Positions 34,790-42,249 of a DNA stretch of 64,000 nt are shown here, in pieces. The notes beneath the pieces were generated by a model. The model did no database searches. It was given only the letters and a program-made list of their open reading frames with translations, and was not told where the DNA came from. The stretch comes from CALLVY01 sp937899855 (GTDB taxonomy: Bacteria > Bacteroidota > Bacteroidia > Chitinophagales > Saprospiraceae). The position numbers and the translations under genes were made by a program. The stretch spans positions 6,853 through 70,852 of the forward strand of contig JBCBQC010000021.1 in the NCBI GenBank assembly GCA_039820405.1. Direction: 5' to 3'. Position 1 is the stretch's first letter. Every line of letters starts with the position of its first letter.

Positions 34790-36091
34790 ATGGCCGCGCC
34801 CCCCGAAGAAAATAAAGAACGAGGCCTGGAAGATTTCCTCGATGGCTACTTCGCCCGTCAGCTGTCGGAGCGAGCGGAAGAAATCATTCCCACCGCCCAC
34901 TTCAACCTCCTGGCCGCTAGTGGGGTCGGTCAGCAGATCAATAACCCGCTGGTCCTCCCGGAGTACGGCCACTTTAGCGAACAATTGTTCCAAGCCTTCC
35001 AAAAAACGCGGGGCCGGGTCGACTATCACCAACTGGTGGATCGCAGCCGGGCCCTCATCCGCCACCAACGGGGGCCCCACCAAGGACAACGGCCCGAACT
35101 CTTCCTCGACGAAGGACAGGACGCCCGGGCGTTTTTCCTCCAACGGGCCCAAGCCACCAGTGGCGACTTCAACCGCTATTCCGTTTATCACTACGACGAC
35201 CGGTGGTGGTTGGAAATTGGCCGGCTGCTCGAACTGACCTTTGGGCTCCGCTTTAGCCGTTCCGAAATGCGGGTGTACCACCGCGGGGAGGAAGTCGGCA
35301 AAGCTTGGGTACGCGACCTGGCACTCCAGCACAGCATGCTCCAACTCGAATTTGAGGCCAATCCCGATGACCTCTACGAGGTCGAAATCCTTCCCGAGAT
35401 GGACTTGCCCCTGAGGGTACAGCTCCGGGGGGACGAATCTCAGGGGGCGGACCTGCTCAGTTGGTGGGCCAGCCAGCCGGCCTGGGCGGATTGGTTTACC
35501 CAGGGGGAGGAGGAATCGGCAGCCTACCAACTCGACTTTCGGGAGGCGACGCGAACGAGCAATGCCCAGGTCGTCCTCTTTCACGGAGAGCGACAGCTGC
35601 TGCGGATTGAAAAAAGCGACAATCCCGGTGCGGAGGATCAGCTGCGGATGACCCTCATCAACGTGCTACGGGACATCGCCCACTGGGAGCAGCTGCGCGA
35701 TTTGACCAACAATTATGACGGGCTGGCGGAGCAAGGTTTGCAACCCGACATTACGCTCCTGCGTTCGCTACCGGAGGAAGCGGAGCTCGTCCCCATTACG
35801 GATTTTGATTTTCCACCGGCGGAGGAAAATCGTCTCTTCCTCCGTCTCGAAAGTCCCTTGGCCCAAAGCCTCCACTACGTCATCCTCTACCTCGATGCGG
35901 ATTTTAACGTCTCCATCCTGGCGAAGGGCGTCCTGACCGAGATGCAACCGCTAATCGTCGAGCCCCTTTCCCTCCAGTACGAACAAGCGGGCGACTACCA
36001 CCTCCAAGTCCTCTTTGATCCCCAGCCGATCGACGCCCGGGGCCTCGAACGGGATACCAGTTTTTGGCTCAACACCGAAGAAATTTATTGA
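34790..36091 (+). CDS. Caspase p10-like half with C-terminal wing domain
   Basis: The protein has 433 residues. About 34-120 align by eye with the p10 region of the complete caspase encoded convergently at 37210. AHFNLLAASGVGQQ matches AHVVLGACGRNQEAWE, HFSEQLFQAF matches GVFTKHLIDCL, and VDYHQLVDRSRALIRHQRGP matches the SYQDLFLKVRARVQREV segment. About residues 250-433 resemble the beta-rich region that follows p10 in that caspase (HWEQLRDLTNNYDG with EWERLADLENKGT; LHYVILYLDADFNVSIL with LYFALLDLDSDYSTKNV). The protein thus looks like the second half of a caspase whose p20 half is in the earlier gene, with the deaminase gene lying between. On its own it has no catalytic residues. Confidence 0.65.
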   Translation: MAAPPEENKERGLEDFLDGYFARQLSERAEEIIPTAHFNLLAASGVGQQINNPLVLPEYGHFSEQLFQAFQKTRGRVDYHQLVDRSRALIRHQRGPHQGQRPELFLDEGQDARAFFLQRAQATSGDFNRYSVYHYDDRWWLEIGRLLELTFGLRFSRSEMRVYHRGEEVGKAWVRDLALQHSMLQLEFEANPDDLYEVEILPEMDLPLRVQLRGDESQGADLLSWWASQPAWADWFTQGEEESAAYQLDFREATRTSNAQVVLFHGERQLLRIEKSDNPGAEDQLRMTLINVLRDIAHWEQLRDLTNNYDGLAEQGLQPDITLLRSLPEEAELVPITDFDFPPAEENRLFLRLESPLAQSLHYVILYLDADFNVSILAKGVLTEMQPLIVEPLSLQYEQAGDYHLQVLFDPQPIDARGLERDTSFWLNTEEIY

Positions 36092-36093
36092 CG

Positions 36094-37233
36094 ATGAGTT
36101 TGAAAAAAATAGATCCCTTAAGGTTGAATTGGACCTGTCGGAAAATTAGCTTTCGAGTCAAGGAGGAGCCATTCGAGGGAAGCGATTACCTGCCCAATCA
36201 GATGCTGGCTCGCGTGTTGGCCGATTATATGGCTACCCTCCCCTGGATGACGCCTTTTAGCCAGGAACCTATGGCGGTGGAGCAGCCGGAAGACATCGCC
36301 GAATGCTGGTCCCTTTTTGCCGATGGCGCCCCCCTGCCCTTGTTGGAAGCACTGGCACCGCTATTTACCATTACGGGAGCAACGGACGGCCTGGAACGCC
36401 TCCCCCTACTCAAGCGGGCTTTTGAATTGTTGCTCAAAATATCCGGTCTGATTGGAGTCAGCCAAGTTCTGGAACGAGAAAAACAAGGGCGTCCCATGCT
36501 GGAGGCCACCCATACGGATCTGATCGATTTCTTCACCCAGCCCAAGCCCAACTGGCACAGCGACTTCCTCTACCTCGCTGGGGACCTCAATCGCCACCGG
36601 GGTACCCTACCCGTTGATGAAATTCGAGCCCTCGAAACCACCGCGCAGACCGACGAATTTCAGAATGCCATTAACTTCTTCAACGATCTCATGCCTATCC
36701 GCACCCCGGAGTCCCAGCCCCCACCCCCAGACAACCTGGCCTTCGCCGAACAACAACTCGCCACGGTCCTCCCCCACCTGCTCTACCCGTTCGGCTACCA
36801 GTGGCGCAGCAATCGAACCTGGCGAGAGCCAGCTCTGGCAAAGCGAAGGGTCAATAACCTGGTTTGCCTCAACCTCAATGGAAACCCCGACGAATCGGAA
36901 GTCCGTACCCTCGAACTGCCCTCCCCCTTCCCCGGCAATGCCGTTGATATGGTCAGAACGGAGTACGAATCCAGGCGCCGCGCCCAGCCCCTCAGCCTCC
37001 ATCCCTTTATCATCGACGAAAACACCGTTCGAGCAATAGTACCTGCTTCCCAGGAAGGCAGTGCCCCTCCCCAACTGTATTACTTGGACGGGACCTCGGA
37101 CGATCATTACCGCTTCTTGAGTTTTAGCAGCTCCGACGAACTACTCGTCGAACGAACGCCGGGTGGCCCCTTCGAATCCCTCCGGCGGGACTTGCGCGCC
37201 ATCGAGGACTCACTCCGGCGCCGGCAGTCCTAG
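36094..37233 (+). CDS. Unknown protein at the end of the conflict operon
   Basis: The start at 36094 is 2 bp after the preceding stop; the longer frame would begin inside the previous gene. The protein has 379 residues, is mostly predicted helical and has no transmembrane segment. It has a Pro-rich loop around residues 218-226 (ESQPPPPDN), and its last 100 residues seem beta-rich (APPQLYYLDGTSDDHYRFLS). I recognise no family. It is tightly coupled to the operon, so it is likely a structural or adaptor component. Its last 24 bases overlap the 3' end of the convergent caspase-hydrolase gene. Confidence 0.6.
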   Translation: MSLKKIDPLRLNWTCRKISFRVKEEPFEGSDYLPNQMLARVLADYMATLPWMTPFSQEPMAVEQPEDIAECWSLFADGAPLPLLEALAPLFTITGATDGLERLPLLKRAFELLLKISGLIGVSQVLEREKQGRPMLEATHTDLIDFFTQPKPNWHSDFLYLAGDLNRHRGTLPVDEIRALETTAQTDEFQNAINFFNDLMPIRTPESQPPPPDNLAFAEQQLATVLPHLLYPFGYQWRSNRTWREPALAKRRVNNLVCLNLNGNPDESEVRTLELPSPFPGNAVDMVRTEYESRRRAQPLSLHPFIIDENTVRAIVPASQEGSAPPQLYYLDGTSDDHYRFLSFSSSDELLVERTPGGPFESLRRDLRAIEDSLRRRQS

Positions 37234-40200
37234 CAACAGTTCCTTCAACTTTTCCAAACCTTCCCCTTCCTCGAAATAATTCATGTGGTGGGCTGTAATG
37301 TCGTGGTGTTCCGCTGCGTAGGGCGTCGGAACGTGGTGGATCATGGCCACGCTCACCGCAATGTCGTTGGGCTCCTCGCCGTAGACCCAGTCCCCTACCT
37401 TGAGCTTGGCCTTGTCCAGAAAACGGGCCAGACGGCGATCGCTCAGGGATTCGTAATCGCTGATGTCGCCCGCCACGGTGTAGTAGCGGGTGTGGGGGTC
37501 GACCTCGGGATCGTTGTCGGCGTAAAGGTCGGTGACGAAGTCGCTGTCGGTCCGCATTTGGTCGAGGGTGAGGGTGAGGGGGCTGGTAGCCAGCAGGGCT
37601 TTGTTGATACCGGCCAGGTAGGGGTAGATCGTTCCCAGCCAGCCCTTACCAAAGTTGAGGGCCAGGCTCAGGAGTTGGGTCAGCAAATCGCGGTACTGCG
37701 GAATGGAGCCAAAGGCCGAGCCCCCGTTGGGCGTACCGAACATGAGGAGGCGATCCACCAGGCGATCCCCCTTCCGTACCCGCTCGATCATCTGGCGACT
37801 CACCAGTCCTCCCATCGAATGCGCCACGATGTCGAGTGTCTTGCCGTCGCGCGCGTTGAGGCCGACGCCCTTGAGCGCCTTGGAAAATTCCTGAGCGGTT
37901 TTTTCCAGCTCCTCGTTGAGGTTTTCGTAGTCAAAAGTGAGGATCAAATCGTAGTGTTTTTGGTCCAGCAAAAAGCGCAGGTTGCGCGCCATGCTTTTGG
38001 TATTGCCGATGATGCCGTGGATGAGTAGGAGAATCTTACTGGCGTTGGCCACCTTGCTCTTGATGGCCCGATCGCTGAGTCGGACCTTGCCCGCCTGGTT
38101 GTAGGTGACGTAGCGCAAGCGGAACACCCGCGAGCGAAAGCCCCCAACTTTTAGGACCACAAACCAGAGTGCCCGCGGAATACTCCGGCTCCGCCGCCGC
38201 GAAGGGTCGGCTTGCAGGGGCAATTCGCGAAAGCGCAAATGGGTTTTCCCCGTCGCATCTTTTTCCGACTCACCAAAGGTAAAGACAAAGCCTTCGTCCA
38301 TCGTGATGGGCAGCAAGTACTCCTCCGCCGCCAGGTCCTGATCGATGATCACCTCCAGGGGTTCGTCCCGCAGCGCCGCCTGCCCCTTCACTCCACTCAA
38401 CTCGATGATGCTCCGTTGCCCCTGCACGGACCGACTCCGCCCCGCATTCCAATCCAGCAGTTCCAGCTCCTCGCTGCGGAAGAGGTCTTCCACGCCGGAC
38501 AAGGGGTGGACGCTTTTTCCCCGGGATTGGAGCTCCGTAAAACTCCACTTCGCTCGGAACTTAGGGTGGGCCTTGACTTCAATTTTCTCAGACTCGAAGC
38601 GGACCACTTCCGCCCCCACTAAGCGCGTGCCCCGCAACAAGCGCAGACGGATCGTCCGGGTACACCAGTCGGTCTCCGTGGCTCTCTTGCGTGTGAAAGT
38701 ATAGCGCGTTCGCCCCTCTTTGGTCGTATCGACTTTCCCCAGTTCAAAGCCTTCTTTAGCAAAAGAGTAATCGTCAAAGGGCGTGGTACTGACGAGTAGC
38801 TTAAACACCTTGGTCAATTCCTCGGCTTCGTCCTCAGCACGAAAGCCGACGCCCGTATCGTATTCCAAGAGGGCTTCCGACTGCGCCGCTACCTTTTTGC
38901 AGGGGTAAACATTTTTGGTCGAATAGTCCGAGTCGAGATCGAGCAAGGCGAAGTACAATTCGCGATCGGTATGATTGGTGGCCTTCAGTTGGTACCAGAT
39001 GGCGCCTTCCGCTCCTTCGCTGGGTGCTTCAATGGAAATGGCGGGCCCCTTGAGTGGCGGTTCGAGGGTACCCGATTCGGTTTCGCGATAGAAGCACAAT
39101 TCGATGTCCTTGGCTTTAAAACGCGTCCCTTTATTCTCCAAGTCCGCCAGCCGCTCCCACTCCTCGATGGTTTCCAAGATACCGACGATGTAGTCTATCG
39201 ACAGGCCATCCTTCCCCATCCGTCCGTGAAGCAGGGTCTGTGACTCGCGTTCGTACACCAAGAGGCGGTCGCGGTCGATGGCCAGTTCGTAACGGCTGGA
39301 CTCCGTCTCGTCGACCCAACGCAAAAAGGGCGAAGGCCGCTGGGCGTAGAGTTTCCGAAAGCTGCCCTTGGCGCGTTGGCTACCCCGTAGGTAGACCGGC
39401 ATGCTGAGGGGGAAATTGACGATCTCCGCCAAATAAGCTTTCTGGGGATCGCCCTCGGGAAAAGGGAAGGTACTTTCTTTGAGCTGTACGGCTTCCAAAT
39501 TGGCCTGTGCGATGGCCTGTTTGCCCAGGTTGGGATAAATTGCCAACTGAATCTGACGCGCCAGATCTGGTGCGTTGGGCAAGCCGTGGATGGCCCCGAG
39601 CTGGAGGCGCCACTTCCCCTCGACAAACTGGATCAGGTGGCGGCGGGTATCGCTGGCCGTACGTCGCGTCAAAAAACCGTAGCGATGATCAAAGCCATCG
39701 TAGGCGCCAAATTGGGGATCCTGCTTGCGTACTTCCCGTTGGACCCTGGCCCGGACCTTGAGAAAAAGGTCTTGATAACTCAAGCCGGGCTCGGCGCGCA
39801 AACAGTCGATGAGGTGCTTGGTGAATACGCCGCGATCATCATCCGCTTCCCAGGCTTCCTGATTGCGACCGCAAGCCCCGAGGACCACGTGAGCCCGATG
39901 TGGAATCTGGAGGTCCTGACGGGTAGCCAGTTGTTGGGTGTAGTAATTGTCTTTGGAGAGCAGGTAGGTCGACAAATCGCGATAGCCCTTAACTTGAGAA
40001 GTAAAACGGCTGCGACGACCGTTGAGATCCGCGTCGATCGACTTGGTCATTTCACCGGAGTGGCAGGAATCGATAATCACCACCACTTCGACCCCACTGC
40101 TGACTTCGGAGAGGAGAACGGCCAGCTCTTTATCGGCTAGGTCGTACTTGCCCGGGGTACGGCTGTCGTAGCAAACCAGGGTCTCGTCGATACCGGTGCT

Positions 40201-40500
40201 ATCGAGCTGGCGGAAGGCGGGGGCGGCTTCGGCGCGGGAACCGTGGCCACTGAAATAAAACAGCACCAGGTCTCGGGCTTGCGCTTTGGCCGCTAGGTGT
40301 TTGCGAAAATTTTGGATCAGCTTTTCGCGGGTGGCCCGTTGGTCCTTGAGGACTTTGATTTGGGGATTGAGGTGGGTGTACTGGGTCTTGAGCAGTTGTT
40401 GGATGGCTTTGACGTCGTTGTGGCAGCCGCGGAGGGGGCGGACGTTAGACCGCGGATCGTAGGTATTGATGCCGACGAGGAGGGCGTGGAGCTGGGGCAT
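37210..40500 (-). CDS. Caspase fused to an alpha/beta hydrolase (likely lipase)
   Basis: I place the start at 40500, where MPQLHALLVGINTYD begins a caspase p20 without upstream filler. The protein has 1096 residues. The p20 has its catalytic His86 (YFSGHGSR) and Cys146 (VIIDSCHSGE), so the dyad is intact. The p10 spans about 202-280 (HRAHVVLGACGRNQEAWE). Residues 280-750 are beta-rich wing domains, partly similar to the p10-wing protein encoded at 34790. The C-terminus is an alpha/beta hydrolase: oxyanion loop LLLIHGIIGN (His near 828) and nucleophile elbow VAHSMGGLVSR (Ser895), then FGTPNGGSAFGS. No signal peptide is seen, so it should be cytoplasmic. A protease joined to a lipase or esterase suggests proteolytic activation or membrane attack. 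It is convergent to the conflict operon. Confidence 0.8.
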   Translation of the reverse strand: MPQLHALLVGINTYDPRSNVRPLRGCHNDVKAIQQLLKTQYTHLNPQIKVLKDQRATREKLIQNFRKHLAAKAQARDLVLFYFSGHGSRAEAAPAFRQLDSTGIDETLVCYDSRTPGKYDLADKELAVLLSEVSSGVEVVVIIDSCHSGEMTKSIDADLNGRRSRFTSQVKGYRDLSTYLLSKDNYYTQQLATRQDLQIPHRAHVVLGACGRNQEAWEADDDRGVFTKHLIDCLRAEPGLSYQDLFLKVRARVQREVRKQDPQFGAYDGFDHRYGFLTRRTASDTRRHLIQFVEGKWRLQLGAIHGLPNAPDLARQIQLAIYPNLGKQAIAQANLEAVQLKESTFPFPEGDPQKAYLAEIVNFPLSMPVYLRGSQRAKGSFRKLYAQRPSPFLRWVDETESSRYELAIDRDRLLVYERESQTLLHGRMGKDGLSIDYIVGILETIEEWERLADLENKGTRFKAKDIELCFYRETESGTLEPPLKGPAISIEAPSEGAEGAIWYQLKATNHTDRELYFALLDLDSDYSTKNVYPCKKVAAQSEALLEYDTGVGFRAEDEAEELTKVFKLLVSTTPFDDYSFAKEGFELGKVDTTKEGRTRYTFTRKRATETDWCTRTIRLRLLRGTRLVGAEVVRFESEKIEVKAHPKFRAKWSFTELQSRGKSVHPLSGVEDLFRSEELELLDWNAGRSRSVQGQRSIIELSGVKGQAALRDEPLEVIIDQDLAAEEYLLPITMDEGFVFTFGESEKDATGKTHLRFRELPLQADPSRRRSRSIPRALWFVVLKVGGFRSRVFRLRYVTYNQAGKVRLSDRAIKSKVANASKILLLIHGIIGNTKSMARNLRFLLDQKHYDLILTFDYENLNEELEKTAQEFSKALKGVGLNARDGKTLDIVAHSMGGLVSRQMIERVRKGDRLVDRLLMFGTPNGGSAFGSIPQYRDLLTQLLSLALNFGKGWLGTIYPYLAGINKALLATSPLTLTLDQMRTDSDFVTDLYADNDPEVDPHTRYYTVAGDISDYESLSDRRLARFLDKAKLKVGDWVYGEEPNDIAVSVAMIHHVPTPYAAEHHDITAHHMNYFEEGEGLEKLKELLLGLPAPE

Positions 40501-40533
40501 GGGTTTGGGTGATTGGTGACATTTTAAAAATAA

Positions 40534-40550
40534 CAAAAGTACTATCTTTA
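40534..40550. promoter_or_regulatory. Back-to-back -7-like elements between divergent genes
   Basis: In the 68-bp gap, CAAAAGTA (TACTTTTG on the minus strand, matching TAnnTTTG) lies one base from TATCTTTA on the plus strand. Each points toward its own gene. No good TTG -33 element is visible for either, so confidence is low. Confidence 0.35.
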
Positions 40551-40568
40551 TTCAAACTACTTCGACTT

Positions 40569-42212
40569 ATGCGGTACTGGATGTTAGGCTTGGCCTTGTG
40601 GATGGGACAGTGGGCAACTGCCCAGCAAACGGTTGGGCTATTTTTCAACGATTCGCTGGCTCAGGATGGGTATACCCTCTGGACCCCCAATCGGACGACT
40701 TACCTGGTGGACAACTGCGGGCGGCTGGTTCGGCAGTGGGAAAGTGATTATTCACCGGGGCTCTCGGTTTACCTACTGGAAGATGGCAGCCTGTTGCGCG
40801 CCGGGCGGGAGAATGGAGTGTTCAACTCCGCGGGGGTGGGGGGCCGGATTGAAAAGTTCAGTTGGGAGGGGGACCTCCGCTGGGCCTATTCCTACACCGG
40901 CCCCAATTGGCACCAGCACCACGACATCGAGCCCCTACCCGGTGGGAACGTTTTGGTGGCGGCTTGGGAGCGTAAAATCGTCGAGCAAGCCCGGCAGGCG
41001 GGGTCCGATCAGGATCGGGAGTACTGGCCGCTGCACATCGTGGAATTGCAGCCCGTGGGTACGGACAGTGCGGAGATCGTCTGGGAATGGCACCTTTGGG
41101 ACCACCTGATTCAAGACCACGATCCCACCCGCGACAATTACGGACCCGTCAGGGAGCATCCCGAGTTGGTCGACCTCAACTTCTTGCCGCCCCAGGGTGG
41201 CTTTAGCGGGGCCGACTGGCTCCACACCAACGCCATCGACTACAACCCCCTTCGCGACGAAATCCTGATCAGTGCCCGCGACCTGAGCGAAATCCTGATC
41301 ATCGACCACAGCACCACTTCCACCGAAGCCGCCGGTCATACGGGCGGTCGCTCCGGCCGGGGCGGGGACCTCCTCTACCGCTGGGGCAATCCCCAATCTT
41401 ACCGCCGCCAGGGGCCCGAAGCCCAGCGCTTTTTCCTACAGCACGACGCGCGCTGGATTCCCCCCGGCCACCCCCGCGCCGGGCAGATCATGGTGTTCAA
41501 CAACGGCCGCAACCGACCCGACGGCTTCTACTCCTCCGTCGACATCATCAGCCCACCCCTCGACGCCGACGGGCGCTACCAACTCGACCCCGGCAAAATT
41601 TACGGCCCCGCCGAACTGGCCTGGACCTATCCCGCCGATCCCCAAGACGGCTTTTACTCCGGGATCATGTCCGGTGCTCATCCGCTCCCCAATGGCAATT
41701 ATTTCATCTGCGTCTCTGACCTCAATCTATTTATCGAGGTCACCGAGGCCGGGGAAGAGGTCTGGCGCTACGTCAACCCCATCGGTAGCAACGGTCCCGT
41801 CGCCCAGGGCCAACTCCCTCCCTTTACCAATGTCTTTCGCGCCACGCGTTACCCCGGATTTTACCCCGCCTTCGAAGCCCGCGACCTCACCCCGGGCGAA
41901 GCCCTCGAATTGGATCCCCTCCCCTTGGACTGCCAGCGCTTTAGCGTCGCCACTCAAACGCCCGCCGCTGCCCCTCCGGTGGTTCGGGTCCAGCAGAATC
42001 CCTTTGGCGAGGAGCTGCAACTCCACAAAGCAACTTCGGTCGAGCTGGAGCTCTCCATCTACCAGCTCGACGGGCGACTGCGGTACCGGGGCCAGTGGGA
42101 AGCAACTACTTTGCGCCTCTCCACCGATCATTGGCCCGACGGATTTTACCTTATACACGTGCGAAACCCCAAAAACGGTCAGGTCGCTGGCATAAAAATC
42201 GTCAAAGCCTAG
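40569..42212 (+). CDS. Arylsulfotransferase-like T9SS secreted protein
   Basis: The start at 40569 is followed by a signal peptide (LGLALWMGQWATAQQ), giving 547 residues. The body resembles the arylsulfotransferase (ASST) family, a beta-propeller enzyme. Family-type segments include HQHHDIEPLPGGNVLVAAWE, DWLHTNAIDYNPLRDEILIS, IIDHSTTSTEAAGHTGGRSG and HPLPNGNYFICVS. ASST enzymes move a sulfate group between phenolic compounds; whether this one does so is unknown. The C-terminal 80 residues form a T9SS sorting domain (VQQNPFGEELQL...GFYLIHVRNPKNG), so it should be secreted or surface-attached. Two paralogues lie at 60564 and 62246. It is 37 bp upstream of the subtilisin gene, perhaps in one transcript. 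Confidence 0.8.
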   Translation: MRYWMLGLALWMGQWATAQQTVGLFFNDSLAQDGYTLWTPNRTTYLVDNCGRLVRQWESDYSPGLSVYLLEDGSLLRAGRENGVFNSAGVGGRIEKFSWEGDLRWAYSYTGPNWHQHHDIEPLPGGNVLVAAWERKIVEQARQAGSDQDREYWPLHIVELQPVGTDSAEIVWEWHLWDHLIQDHDPTRDNYGPVREHPELVDLNFLPPQGGFSGADWLHTNAIDYNPLRDEILISARDLSEILIIDHSTTSTEAAGHTGGRSGRGGDLLYRWGNPQSYRRQGPEAQRFFLQHDARWIPPGHPRAGQIMVFNNGRNRPDGFYSSVDIISPPLDADGRYQLDPGKIYGPAELAWTYPADPQDGFYSGIMSGAHPLPNGNYFICVSDLNLFIEVTEAGEEVWRYVNPIGSNGPVAQGQLPPFTNVFRATRYPGFYPAFEARDLTPGEALELDPLPLDCQRFSVATQTPAAAPPVVRVQQNPFGEELQLHKATSVELELSIYQLDGRLRYRGQWEATTLRLSTDHWPDGFYLIHVRNPKNGQVAGIKIVKA

Positions 42213-42249
42213 GCAGGGAGCGGTACAAAGTACGTACCTTAAAAAGCCT

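Noticed and set aside
34276..34815. A frame shifted by one base would extend the LRR-caspase p20 protein past its stop (TTGVAREDTLLRKRQ looks like a post-Cys caspase linker), next to an A6 run.
   Set aside because: The frame is open mainly because of base composition, and it overlaps the well-supported deaminase gene in another frame. A sequencing error or relic linker is possible but not shown.
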